A stretch of 64,000 nt of DNA from Candidatus Pacearchaeota archaeon (GCA_023228065.1 JALOBX010000001.1:248001-312000); one strand, 5' to 3'. Shown: positions 17,276-25,789, counted from the stretch's first letter. The notes: a model not told the origin generated them from the sequence alone. A program made the numbers and translations.

Positions 17276-17461
17276 ATGGGATTCAAAGATAAGCCAAGAC
17301 AAGGCGGTTATAGTAGTAACTTTAATAGTGAACCTAGAGAAATGCATAAGGCTGTTTGTTCTGAATGTAAAAAAGAATGTACAGTGCCATTCAAACCTGC
17401 AGAAGGAAAGCCAGTTTTCTGTAAGGAATGTTATGCAAAGAAAAAACCGAAGAGATATTAG
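17276..17461 (+). CDS. Small zinc-ribbon protein, CxxC...CxxC
   Basis: 61 residues. ACSECKKECTVPFKP-like core: CSEC, then TVPFKPAEGKPVFC, then CKECY, which is the CxxC(x)17CxxC ribbon known from DPANN and CPR genomes (annotated as CxxC-x17-CxxC zinc-ribbon domain). A strong Shine-Dalgarno-like GGAGG lies about 10 bases before the ATG, unusual here where most genes look leaderless, and decides this frame over the overlapping one. Basic tail KKKPKRY. Likely nucleic-acid binding. Confidence 0.8.
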   Translation: MGFKDKPRQGGYSSNFNSEPREMHKAVCSECKKECTVPFKPAEGKPVFCKECYAKKKPKRY

Positions 17462-17502
17462 TTAGTCTAATATTCTAATTATTTTATTTTTTATTTTAAA
17501 TT

Positions 17503-18516
17503 TTAAAACAACCAATTGAATATTTTCTTGATAAAATTGTCAGAAGATTTTATTTCTCTAATAATTTCTCCGGTTACTATTGAATCATCACCTTCATTTG
17601 ATTCTACAGCAGGAGCAATATCATTGGTACCTTCTGTACTCCCTATACTTCCGTCACCACCTGCATCAGTTCCTTCGGCAGTTGTTCCCTCTGCATACCA
17701 TTCTCCACCATCTCCTTCTACAACTTCATTTTTATCTGGAGAGCCACCCGCAGTTGTTCCTTCTGCATATCCTCCGCTTTCTCCAACAGATTCATCTTTC
17801 ATAGTTCCATCTCCTGCAACATAAGTTTTAACTTCTGGTTTTAATCCATTATCCCCCTGAGCAACTTCTGTCTTAACAACATGAGCTAATCCTCCTTCAC
17901 TACCTTCTATCACAATCCCTGCTTCTCCGCCAGCGCTTGTTCCTTCAGCGTAAGTATGTTCAACAACCCAATCAGAAATCTCGCCATCAATTTGATCTAT
18001 TCTATTTTCAATTTCAACTGTTCTTGTTTGTATTCCTGTTGCATTACCAACAACTTCATTGGAAAGAGTTTGTCCTTCTTTTCCATTTATTTCTATTACC
18101 CATTCTGCAGTAAGTCCTGTTTTCTCTTCTTCCAAAGAATAAACTTCAAAATCCTCTGAAAGATTTCCTTCTTGTTTTATTACATTTAAAACTTCATTAG
18201 AACTTTCTTTTACTTCATCTGCAGTTTCTAGAGAAACTTTTTCCTGAATTACCTGAAGTTTTTTCCAGGCATTTTCAAGATTTTTATCTGATTCTTCTTC
18301 ATTTCCATTAAAATTATTTTCTATTGCAGAATTAACTTCTCTTTCTCTTATTTCTAAGGCAAGTTTTACTTTATTATCTCCAAAAGAAAAAAATAATCTG
18401 GTATTGTCAATAAATCTATTAAATCCAGAATAAGTTTGGGATTGTTCTTGAGCTAAAATAAATGGTGAAATTAAAAGAATACCTAATAAAAATAAAACTA
18501 TTCCTCTTTTTTTCAT
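17503..18516 (-). CDS. Secreted protein with YAEGT repeats, DUF5667-like N-terminus
   Basis: 337 residues. Signal peptide at about 4-22 (VLFLLGILLISPFILAQ). Residues 30-190 are helical and resemble DUF5667 (REREVNSAIENNF, KKLQVIQEKVSLETADEVKE). Then comes a low-complexity region with an irregular repeat YAEGT(T/S)AGG at about 195, 248, 269 and variants (AEGTDAGG), acidic and Gly-rich, and a short amphipathic C-terminus KKIFNWLF. Exported, perhaps attached through the tail. The repeats suggest an extracellular flexible or adhesive function, not proven. Confidence 0.7.
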   Translation of the reverse strand: MKKRGIVLFLLGILLISPFILAQEQSQTYSGFNRFIDNTRLFFSFGDNKVKLALEIREREVNSAIENNFNGNEEESDKNLENAWKKLQVIQEKVSLETADEVKESSNEVLNVIKQEGNLSEDFEVYSLEEEKTGLTAEWVIEINGKEGQTLSNEVVGNATGIQTRTVEIENRIDQIDGEISDWVVEHTYAEGTSAGGEAGIVIEGSEGGLAHVVKTEVAQGDNGLKPEVKTYVAGDGTMKDESVGESGGYAEGTTAGGSPDKNEVVEGDGGEWYAEGTTAEGTDAGGDGSIGSTEGTNDIAPAVESNEGDDSIVTGEIIREIKSSDNFIKKIFNWLF

Positions 18517-18559
18517 AATTATCTGAAGAGAACATATATTAAAAACCTTTTGAAGAATA

Positions 18560-18614
18560 TAGTGGAAGGATAAAACCGAAGTCCAATCCTTCCGTGCCTA
18601 ACCGAAGTTAGACA
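18560..18614 (-). ncRNA. Small RNA candidate with two UUCG-capped hairpins
   Basis: On the minus strand the segment folds into two consecutive hairpins, each closed by a C(UUCG)G tetraloop. The first is CUAAC/GUUAG (18598-18611). The second has the outer stem GGAAGGAU/AUCCUUCC (18564-18571 with 18586-18593) extended inward to the loop. A TATA-like TTTTTTAAAC on that strand is centred near 18640, 26 bases before 18614. Two UUCG loops by chance in AT-rich DNA are unlikely. It lies upstream of the 17503-18516 gene, which has its own TATA element. Function unknown. Confidence 0.5.
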
Positions 18615-18703
18615 ATTATTAGAGGAAATCAAAGTTTAAAAAATTTTTGGTTATGTTAATACTGAAATATGAAGGTATATAAGGCATGAAATAAAGTATT
18701 TTC

Positions 18704-18838
18704 ATGGTTAAATCTCAATTGCAAAAACAACGACAAGAGAAAAATTGTTTTGGAACAAAGGAATGGTCCAAGAATTCAGGCATCTGCAATGGATGTGAGT
18801 TAAAAGATGCTTGTGGTAAAGTTAAGGCACGGGAATAG
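18704..18838 (+). CDS. Small four-cysteine protein
   Basis: 44 residues, MVKSQLQKQRQEKN then CFGTKEWSKNSGICNGC and ACGK. Four cysteines (15, 28, 31, 37) could hold one zinc or an iron-sulfur cluster. A TATATAAGG element about 26 bases upstream gives a leaderless start. Unknown function; composition argues that it is coding. Confidence 0.55.
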   Translation: MVKSQLQKQRQEKNCFGTKEWSKNSGICNGCELKDACGKVKARE

Positions 18839-18933
18839 ATTAGAAGCGCCACGTTGTTAAAATAACTAATATTTAGAATGTATCTTTACTTAATAAAACA
18901 TAAAAACACCTTACATTTAGGTTCTATATAAAA

Positions 18934-19140
18934 ATGAGGAATAAAACACTAATAACAACAAGTTTGATTTTGTTTGTGCTGGTTTTAATTGGTGTAACAA
19001 TCATCGAACCTCTTAATAAGCTCTATTCCTGGTTAGAACTATTTACTCCTATGATTGTTCTTACAGGATTTTTTACATTTATTGTATCTGTTGCACTATT
19101 TTTATATGCTATAATTAGCGGGATGAAGAAGGGGAGATAA
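18934..19140 (+). CDS. Small membrane protein, two helices
   Basis: 68 residues with two predicted transmembrane helices (about 7-26 and 36-62) and a basic end KKGR. No family recognised. Could be a small envelope or transport accessory protein; function unknown. Confidence 0.55.
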   Translation: MRNKTLITTSLILFVLVLIGVTIIEPLNKLYSWLELFTPMIVLTGFFTFIVSVALFLYAIISGMKKGR

Positions 19141-19176
19141 GAAGGAATACGCCGATATAGTAAGGGATAGTTTCGT

Positions 19177-19350
19177 TTATTTTTTCCTTGTCTTTTGAAC
19201 TAAACTCCAAATTGTATAAATTATACAATCTCCAAGAATTATATTTAGAGCAAATAAATAAAATGCAGTAGTAATTGTCCCAATTATTACAAAAGGTAAA
19301 CTAAAAAAGAAAAGCAATATAAGGATAGTTAAAAAAATTGCAAGTTTCAT
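19177..19350 (-). CDS. Small membrane protein overlapping the Cys-rich gene
   Basis: 57 residues: MKLAIFLTIL and two hydrophobic stretches (about 4-25 and 27-50), a cysteine near 42 and a basic tail KTRKK. Its ATG overlaps the stop of the upstream gene as ATGA, indicating translational coupling. No family recognised. Confidence 0.55.
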   Translation of the reverse strand: MKLAIFLTILILLFFFSLPFVIIGTITTAFYLFALNIILGDCIIYTIWSLVQKTRKK

Positions 19351-19670
19351 TTTCTTCTTTTAATAAAACTATAACTTACATAAAATAAGATAAAAAATAT
19401 TATAGAAACACTAATCCATAATAATATCATTTCAAGTTTCTGTATAGAATTAGGTATGCATGTATGGCAACATAAGAATATTTCACTACCTTTACATTTA
19501 GGAAGAGGTCTCATAATACTGGCAGGACAAATAGCATGTAAACAGTGGAAAATTCCATAATTTATTAGAGAGATAAAAGATGCTAAGGGGGCAAATAAAA
19601 TACTAGCTATTACCTTGATTATATTTGGTCTTAAATTTGTTCTTATTCTATTCTTAAACCATTTTCCCAT
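19347..19670 (-). CDS. Cysteine-rich two-helix membrane protein
   Basis: 107 residues with helices at about 18-40 and 80-102. The loop between them is cysteine-rich: FHCLHAICPASI, KCKG and CCHTC. With about six cysteines and two histidines it could bind a metal or a cluster, or hold disulfides on the outside. Coupled to the small membrane gene downstream. The sequence resembles yidD-like C.rxpSCS membrane-insertion proteins only loosely (HCLHAICPAS), so no name is given. Confidence 0.55.
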   Translation of the reverse strand: MGKWFKNRIRTNLRPNIIKVIASILFAPLASFISLINYGIFHCLHAICPASIMRPLPKCKGSEIFLCCHTCIPNSIQKLEMILLWISVSIIFFILFYVSYSFIKRRK

Positions 19671-19723
19671 AAAGGATTATAGATTACTCTTTTTTAAAAT
19701 ATATTATACCAGAATAAAATAAA

Positions 19724-19795
19724 CGCCCACGCCGAGAGTCGAACTCGGGTTATATCCGTGACAGGGATATGTCATAGCCGTTAGACCACGTAGGC
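19724..19795 (-). tRNA. tRNA-Asp (GTC)
   Basis: Cloverleaf on the minus strand: acceptor GCCTACG pairs with CGTGGGC (one G-U), anticodon stem TATCC/GGATA around loop CTGTCAC with anticodon GTC, and a T arm with GTTCGACTC. Discriminator G. No intron and no encoded CCA. Confidence 0.95.
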
Positions 19796-19885
19796 TTGTA
19801 ATTAACTAACTAAAATATCATATAGAAATTAATTTTTAAAGGTTACTAATATAAAAATTATAAGAGTGTTTCTTTGGGAAGAGTA

Positions 19886-20440
19886 TTATTCTATTAATGT
19901 TGTTTCTCCTGGGTCAAATGTATGATTATTATTCATATCTATAGCAATGGCTTTTAGTAAATAGCTATAAATCCCATTTGAATCTTTTCCAACTTCTTCA
20001 TAAGCATATCTTAAATCTTCTATCTGATCTTCATTAGTATCAAATCCTTCTGTTAATATTTTTTTGTTTCTTCTTGTAAGAAACATCAAATCATATGCTT
20101 CATTAACCATTTCTTTATTTTCTGTGTTCTTACCAAATTCATCTTCAGTACACAAGCCATCTTCATTTCTATCCCATATTGCCTTGTATTTTTTCATAAT
20201 ATAAAATCCATTTTTATCTTTCCCAGTTACATTATAATAATATCTGCTATCTTCTTTTTTATCTCCGTTGGTGTCATAGCCTATTGTTATCCCCTTATCA
20301 TCCGCAGTAAAAAACATACATTTGTACTTTTCATCAAGAATGGAATACTTGTTCTTTTTAGAATCTGACCAAAAATTAAAAGGATTTAAAATTCCTAAAA
20401 ATATTACGGATGCAATTAATCTGGTTAAACCTTTTCCCAT
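19886..20440 (-). CDS. Exported protein with calcium-loop-like repeats (1)
   Basis: 184 residues. N-terminal hydrophobic segment (about 5-22). Then two related half-repeats, each with a YDTNGDKKEDSRYYY-type element (DTNGDKKED near 57; DTNEDQIED near 125) followed by a second loop of EF-hand spacing: DRNEDGLCTEDE near 90 and DMNNNHTFDPGE near 170, both with acidic residues at positions 1, 3, 5 and 12. Probably an extracellular calcium binder. Downstream-most of four similar genes on this strand. Confidence 0.7.
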   Translation of the reverse strand: MGKGLTRLIASVIFLGILNPFNFWSDSKKNKYSILDEKYKCMFFTADDKGITIGYDTNGDKKEDSRYYYNVTGKDKNGFYIMKKYKAIWDRNEDGLCTEDEFGKNTENKEMVNEAYDLMFLTRRNKKILTEGFDTNEDQIEDLRYAYEEVGKDSNGIYSYLLKAIAIDMNNNHTFDPGETTLIE

Positions 20441-20516
20441 AGAATTTTAATAAAAATATAATATTTAAAGATTATTAAATAGCAATATATGTTTTAATCA
20501 TTAAATTGCAGTAAAA

Positions 20517-20924
20517 CTATTTTATGAATATCTTTTCTATATCCTTTTTTGTCAATTTTGTATCTAATATTCCATCAAAATTTTTGTCAGTAAATCCGTG
20601 GTCTGGGGTTCCATCTTCATCTGTATCTATAAGAACTCTGAATGCATACTCATCCATCTCAAACTTTTCTGTTAAACTTCCTCTGAAAAAATATTCTGCA
20701 GAAGCATCTTGTTTTCCATTTTTATTCAAATCATACATTGCTATACCCCAATAAGGAATTTCTTTATTGCCTGTTGGTTGCACTCTTATTCTTAAAAAAT
20801 AAGAAGCATTATCATTAAATCCAAATTTCCCATAATTTTTTTCAGTTATTTTCCCTGTTGTAAAGCATCCTGTCATGCACATTGTTCCGAGAAATAGAAA
20901 TAATTTTGAAAAAAGATACTTCAT
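20517..20924 (-). CDS. Lipoprotein-like calcium-loop protein (2)
   Basis: 135 residues. The signal peptide ends in CMTGC, a lipobox-like site, so the protein may be lipid anchored. Three loops of dockerin/TSP3 spacing follow: DLNKNGKQD, DTDEDGTPD and DKNFDGILD. Its start overlaps the upstream gene's stop by 4 bases (ATGA), so it is translationally coupled to gene 3 of the cluster. Confidence 0.7.
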   Translation of the reverse strand: MKYLFSKLFLFLGTMCMTGCFTTGKITEKNYGKFGFNDNASYFLRIRVQPTGNKEIPYWGIAMYDLNKNGKQDASAEYFFRGSLTEKFEMDEYAFRVLIDTDEDGTPDHGFTDKNFDGILDTKLTKKDIEKIFIK

Positions 20925-21328
20925 ATGCTTTTCTCCAGCTTTATTTTTTTCATAAACTCTTCAAATTCTTTTTTTGTTTTTATCTTTTTATCAAGAGTTC
21001 CGTTAAAATCTGTATCAAATAATGCATATTTTATCTTTCCTTTTTTATTTACTTTCATTAAACTCACTGCATTATAATGGAATAGTTCTTTTCCTTTATT
21101 CTCCCCAACTATTCTGTATACTGCTAAATAATCTGGAATTTCATCTTTATTAAAATCATAAGATATAGTCACTCTGTCTAGGCTTCCGTCATTATTTTCA
21201 TCACTTCCTCTTTGTTTCAACATCTTTTCTTTATGTTTATGATGATCAAAAATTTTATTTTCATAATTTGGAAGAGCACAACTTCCAAGACTTGCAAGAA
21301 CCAACAGAGACAAAATTGTTTTTCTCAT
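20921..21328 (-). CDS. Lipoprotein-like calcium-loop protein (3)
   Basis: 135 residues, the same length as its downstream neighbour. The N-terminus LLVLASLGSC is a lipobox-type signal. Loops: DENNDGSLD, DFNKDEIPD and DTDFNGTLD. A lysine-rich C-terminus (KTKKEFEEFMKKIK) matches the KKDIEKIFIK end of gene 2, so genes 2 and 3 are probably a tandem duplication. Exported, anchored; function unknown. Confidence 0.7.
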   Translation of the reverse strand: MRKTILSLLVLASLGSCALPNYENKIFDHHKHKEKMLKQRGSDENNDGSLDRVTISYDFNKDEIPDYLAVYRIVGENKGKELFHYNAVSLMKVNKKGKIKYALFDTDFNGTLDKKIKTKKEFEEFMKKIKLEKSI

Positions 21329-21329
21329 T

Positions 21330-21896
21330 TTATGTTGTCATAGGAAGTTTATATTCTGGGATTAAATCTCCCTCATTCCAAATTTTTTCGTCTTTTTCAA
21401 AAATATGATTTTTATTTTTATCTTCAAATATACTGGATAATATACAAATAAGGGTACCATCTTTGTCTACTTTTATTATGGAATAGCAATATCTTAAATC
21501 CTCAAAATTATCATTGTCTGTATCATAGCCCATATGAACTATTGTTTGTTCGGAATTGAATTTCATTGTCGCTTTATCATACCTTTCATTTATAATTCCT
21601 TCATGAGTATTTTTAAGAGGTTTATCATCTGAGAAGGTTTCATTATTATTTTCATTCTTTCTTACTTCACACTTCTTTAGAGAACCTTTTCCAACTATTT
21701 CATAATAAAATCTCAAATCCTCAAAATTATCATTGTCTGTGTCATAGCCTAAAGAAATTTTATTCTTTTCCTGCATTTTTAATGTTATCCAGTCATATCT
21801 GTTGTCTAAGAAATCAAAATTTGGCTCCCCATGCAGTTTATGTCCAATAGTAAAAATTATTCCAGCACTAAACAACAACTTTTTTAGATTTACCAT
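21330..21896 (-). CDS. Exported calcium-loop protein (4), two-repeat form
   Basis: 188 residues, like gene 1 (184). Signal-like N-terminus (LLFSAGIIFTIGH). Two copies of GYDTDNDNFEDLR (near 49 and 122) in nearly identical context, plus the less perfect loops NENNNETFSDDK and DKNKNHIFEKDE. First gene of the four-gene unit; stop and next start are one base apart. Confidence 0.7.
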   Translation of the reverse strand: MVNLKKLLFSAGIIFTIGHKLHGEPNFDFLDNRYDWITLKMQEKNKISLGYDTDNDNFEDLRFYYEIVGKGSLKKCEVRKNENNNETFSDDKPLKNTHEGIINERYDKATMKFNSEQTIVHMGYDTDNDNFEDLRYCYSIIKVDKDGTLICILSSIFEDKNKNHIFEKDEKIWNEGDLIPEYKLPMTT

Positions 21897-21979
21897 CCAA
21901 GATTTATAAAATAAAAAAATGTTTTTAAGTATTTATGTGATATAGTCAGTTATTTAAATTACAAAATAATTAATATGTT

Positions 21980-24217
21980 ATGGGGAAAAAAGAGATAAAA
22001 ACAAATAAACTTTTTGAAAGAATATCTTTTGCTGTTAAGATTATATTCTCATTAATTATTGGATTTTTGCCCTCATTTCTTTACATCTTTTTGTTTATGC
22101 AGTATGGCTCTCCGTTCTTGAATTATATTCAATTCCTTCTTGATTTCAAATCTTCCTGGGGAGCGTGGATTTCTGCAGTTGTTATTTCCTTTTTAATCAC
22201 TTTTATCTGGAAACTTATTCGTTCAAAAAAAATCCAGAAAATCTTTTCAAACAAATTAGTGTTAATTCCCTTAATCTTAGCTATATTGGGAATAATTTTT
22301 TTAATCTCCTTGCAGTCTTATCTTTACGTGAATTTTGTTCTTGGCAGTGATGTCTTGCTAAAACTTTCTGCAGATAAAGACAACATCTTCTTCACAGACA
22401 ATTCTGCTGAAGATATAATTTTCAAAACCTCTTTGACTATGAATCCCTTTTGCACAGCTCAATGTAATTATGAATTATTTGATATTAGCAATGGGAATAA
22501 AATTGAAACTGATTCCTTTACGATAACTTCTATCCTATCCAATTCAAAAAAATATACTCTTAATAATCACGGGCTTATTCCAGGAAGTCAGGAACTAATA
22601 AGATTTGAAGTAGTCTGCAAGAGCAAAAAAACATTATTGTGTTATACTAGCGAAGAAGAAAGCAAGCGTTCTGTTCTTGTAACATTAAATTATGATTTAA
22701 GCGAAGAAGATAAAGAATTCAAAAATAAATCAAAATCAGAACTTATCTTATTCAGAGAGACTCTTGATATTATAAACAATAAATTAAATAATTCCCGTGT
22801 TAATATTAATTCTATCAACAATTCTTTTTCAACAGAATTATTCTTTTCGCAATCAGAAAATTTATCTAAACAAATTCTTGGAATAAACAGCCAATTTAAT
22901 AATCTGAAGAATTTATGGGAAACACAGAATTTTTTATTATTGAAAGATGAAATAGTTCAAACAAAAGGAGAAATAGATGTTCTTAATTTAAATTCAAATA
23001 TTTTAAATGAAGAAATAAACTTAAGCATACAACTTTATAATCTTCTTGTTAAAAATATGACAACTTCCAGGATTCTTCTGGAACAAATATCCCAAATGCT
23101 TCTTTCTCCTTCTTTATGTGATGAATTGAACATTATCATCCCTGAATTCAATGATTCTGTCCAAAAATTCAAGGGTGGAGAATTATCTGATAAAGAAATT
23201 ATTGCAAACGATATTTCTTTTAAAATTAATGAACTTTATGAAAAAATACAAACAAGCACAGACTCTGGTTCTGCCTGCGTGCTTCAACAGAATATAAATA
23301 ATGAAATCTTTTTTGATATAAATATTTTTGACATAATCCCTATTATCTCTGAACTTATTTTATCTGAACCAACTCCTGTCTGCTGTTTCTCTGGAAACTG
23401 CAAAAAATGCTGTGAGGATTGTTCTGGTGAAAACTATCCTGTTGTTTTTCTTCACGGACATAGTTTCAACAAGGCTCTCCCTGCAGATTATAGTTTAGAT
23501 ACATTTGAAAAAATAAAATCTAAACTAGTACTGGAAAATTATATTGATGCTGGAGCTTTGGTAATCAGCAACATAAAACAAGAAGGTTTGTGGGGAAGAA
23601 TTAATATTCCTATTGCAATCACTGCTAGTTATTTCTTTGATACTTATCAGACTCCTACAGGGGAAACTACAATTGTTTCTTCAAAAACAGATGGAATTGA
23701 TACTTATGCAATAAGATTAAAAAATATTATAGAGACTCTTAAGGCAAGGACAAACAAAAATAAAGTAATTATTGTCGCTCATAGTATGGGCGGTGTTGTA
23801 GCAAGAAGATATATCCAAATTTTTGGCGGGGAAAATATAGACAAATTAATTCTATTGACAGTTCCAAATTTTGGAGTTGATGATAAAATAAGAGCTTATT
23901 GTGCTTTAATAGGTCCAGAAGCTTCATGTAATGATTTAGATAAAGATAGTATCTTAATGAATAGATTAAACAATGCTCCTACAGAAATTGTTCCTACCTA
24001 TAATATTATTGGGATTGGATGTAATATGGGAAGCGAAACAGGAGACGGAATTGTAAAAAATTCCAGCCAATATTTAAGCTACGCAACTAATTATTATATC
24101 AAGGGAAGTTGTAATGAATTAGGATTTAATTTCTTACATCAGAATATTCTTAATCCAAATGCTTATCCAGAATCTTATAATACTATAAAGGAAATACTTA
24201 ATAACTCAAATTCATAA
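21980..24217 (+). CDS. Membrane protein with C-terminal lipase-like alpha/beta hydrolase
   Basis: 745 residues. Three or four helices in the first 115 residues anchor it. Residues about 120-470 are predicted outside and contain long helical stretches, giving a stalk, ending in a cysteine-rich knot (CCFSGNCKKCCEDC near 470-485). The hydrolase follows: oxyanion strand VVFLHGH near 489, nucleophile elbow VAHSMGGVVARRY with Ser near 601, and a late Asp region (SETGDGIV) that could supply the acid. This is the lipase/PGAP1/esterase class fold. Starts the unit with the 24235 gene 17 bases downstream. Substrate unknown; surface lipid or ester hydrolysis is the plausible role. Confidence 0.75.
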   Translation: MGKKEIKTNKLFERISFAVKIIFSLIIGFLPSFLYIFLFMQYGSPFLNYIQFLLDFKSSWGAWISAVVISFLITFIWKLIRSKKIQKIFSNKLVLIPLILAILGIIFLISLQSYLYVNFVLGSDVLLKLSADKDNIFFTDNSAEDIIFKTSLTMNPFCTAQCNYELFDISNGNKIETDSFTITSILSNSKKYTLNNHGLIPGSQELIRFEVVCKSKKTLLCYTSEEESKRSVLVTLNYDLSEEDKEFKNKSKSELILFRETLDIINNKLNNSRVNINSINNSFSTELFFSQSENLSKQILGINSQFNNLKNLWETQNFLLLKDEIVQTKGEIDVLNLNSNILNEEINLSIQLYNLLVKNMTTSRILLEQISQMLLSPSLCDELNIIIPEFNDSVQKFKGGELSDKEIIANDISFKINELYEKIQTSTDSGSACVLQQNINNEIFFDINIFDIIPIISELILSEPTPVCCFSGNCKKCCEDCSGENYPVVFLHGHSFNKALPADYSLDTFEKIKSKLVLENYIDAGALVISNIKQEGLWGRINIPIAITASYFFDTYQTPTGETTIVSSKTDGIDTYAIRLKNIIETLKARTNKNKVIIVAHSMGGVVARRYIQIFGGENIDKLILLTVPNFGVDDKIRAYCALIGPEASCNDLDKDSILMNRLNNAPTEIVPTYNIIGIGCNMGSETGDGIVKNSSQYLSYATNYYIKGSCNELGFNFLHQNILNPNAYPESYNTIKEILNNSNS

Positions 24218-24234
24218 ATAAAATAAAAGAGAAA

Positions 24235-25584
24235 ATGACAGACCCAACACTTGTAAAATATATACAGGATTCTTTATCTAGAAAAGTCCCTCTTGAAGAG
24301 ATAAAAAAAGTTCTACTTGAAAAAGGCTGGCAGGAACTTGCAATTAATGAAGCAATAAATGAAATAAACCAGCAAGCACAACCACCAGTTCAACCACAAC
24401 AACAAATTCAGCCTCAACCTCAACCCCAACAACCTGTTCAGCAACCAGCAATAAAACCACAACCTCTTCCACAGCAATCTTCTATTCAGCAACCAAAAAC
24501 TACTTCAGAGAAAAAACCATTTGAACCAAATATTATTATGATTGCTTCAATCTCTGTTGCTGCCTTGGTTTTAATAATTATTCTTTTAGTTATTTTTATT
24601 CCTAAAGGAAATATTTCTGATGAACAGCTTTCTCAGGGAACTATTGTTGATTTAAAAGAAAATAATGATATTAAATTTAATTTAGATGAAGAAGAGCACA
24701 GGATTTTAATTAATTCTATACAGGGAAATTCTGTTGATTTTACTATTTATAGCACACCAATAAGTGCGAGTTTAAAGATTGGAGAAACAAAAAAATTTGA
24801 TGTAGATTCTGATAACTTTTTTGATTTATCAATTAAACTTAATGGAATTACTGATGACAAAGCAGATTTATACATAAAAGAAATAAATGAAGCTGTTTGC
24901 ACTGAAGATTGGGAATGCGGGAATTGGAGCTCTTGTATTAATCTAAACCAGACTAGAACATGCACTGATGTTAATGCTTGTGGTACTGAAAAAAATAAAC
25001 CAACTGAAGAGCAAGAATGCATTGATTTGAGCTGTGCTGGACAAGGCGGAATAATCTGTACAGCAAATCAGAATTGCAGTGCTTTGACAATTAATGCTTC
25101 TGACGGAAGTTGTTGTTTAGGAAATTGCACAGCATTAAATACTACTAATGTATCTGCAGTTGTTCTTCCAATCTCCTGTGATGATATTGACTGTTTAATT
25201 GAAGCATCAGAAAATTGTACTCTTGCAAATTTAACTTATGCTTTTAGTTTTAGCAATTCTACATGGATACAGGATATTAATTATACTTATAGAATAGATG
25301 GATTTGATACTGAAGACAAATGTAAATTTTATTCCAAGATAAAAAATATAAAAGGAAATTATACTGCAGATTATTGGGTAACATTATTAGCAGTTCCTTA
25401 TACAAAAGAAGAAATAGATACTTTTATAGATGGAGTAGAAGATGCATTAAAAGGAGATTCTGGGACATGCAGATTTCTGGAAGTTAATCTTACTAACTAT
25501 CTAACCCAAATAAAAGATGATAATTATGAATTGACAGAAGACGAAATTGTAAATTTTGGATGTACAGGAACATTATATCCATGA
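24235..25584 (+). CDS. Surface protein: helical domain, PQ linker, TM, TSP1-like repeat
   Basis: 449 residues. Residues 1-45 form a small helical domain (VKYIQDSLSRKVPLEEIKKVLLEKGW) that recurs at the cytosolic end of many DPANN surface proteins. A Pro/Gln-rich linker (about 47-95) leads to one helix (about 99-122). Outside, CTEDWECGNWSSC followed by TRTC and CGTEKNKP resembles a thrombospondin type 1 repeat, and more cysteines continue to the end. It follows the lipase-like gene closely and may be co-expressed. Probable adhesion or protein-protein contact at the surface. Confidence 0.75.
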   Translation: MTDPTLVKYIQDSLSRKVPLEEIKKVLLEKGWQELAINEAINEINQQAQPPVQPQQQIQPQPQPQQPVQQPAIKPQPLPQQSSIQQPKTTSEKKPFEPNIIMIASISVAALVLIIILLVIFIPKGNISDEQLSQGTIVDLKENNDIKFNLDEEEHRILINSIQGNSVDFTIYSTPISASLKIGETKKFDVDSDNFFDLSIKLNGITDDKADLYIKEINEAVCTEDWECGNWSSCINLNQTRTCTDVNACGTEKNKPTEEQECIDLSCAGQGGIICTANQNCSALTINASDGSCCLGNCTALNTTNVSAVVLPISCDDIDCLIEASENCTLANLTYAFSFSNSTWIQDINYTYRIDGFDTEDKCKFYSKIKNIKGNYTADYWVTLLAVPYTKEEIDTFIDGVEDALKGDSGTCRFLEVNLTNYLTQIKDDNYELTEDEIVNFGCTGTLYP

Positions 25585-25654
25585 TACTATCAAAAACTTT
25601 AAAAAAGGTTTTTTCTTTTCAATTTTACCTAATTAAATATTGAGGTTAATTTAT

Positions 25655-25789
25655 ATGGCAAAAAAAGGATATGACGAAGAAGATGAATCTGATATTAGTG
25701 ATGATTCAGATTCTGAAGATGAATTTGATGAAGATGAAGATTTAGACGAGAAAGAGGAAAAACCAACTAGCGATTACGACGAGTGGTAA
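25655..25789 (+). CDS. Very acidic 44-residue protein
   Basis: MAKKGYDEEDESD followed by Asp/Glu/Ser runs and ending SDYDEW. About half of its residues are acidic. A GAGG sequence lies about 10 bases upstream. Disordered; perhaps an acidic chaperone or DNA mimic, but no evidence beyond composition. A second acidic mini-gene lies at 26769-26867. Confidence 0.5.
   Translation: MAKKGYDEEDESDISDDSDSEDEFDEDEDLDEKEEKPTSDYDEW

Noticed and set aside
17244..17465. 73-codon frame overlapping the zinc-ribbon gene
   Set aside because: The other frame has a Shine-Dalgarno-like site and a CxxC...CxxC motif, so this is the shadow.
17516..18159. Three plus-strand frames inside the YAEGT repeat gene
   Set aside because: Low-complexity reverse reading of repeats.
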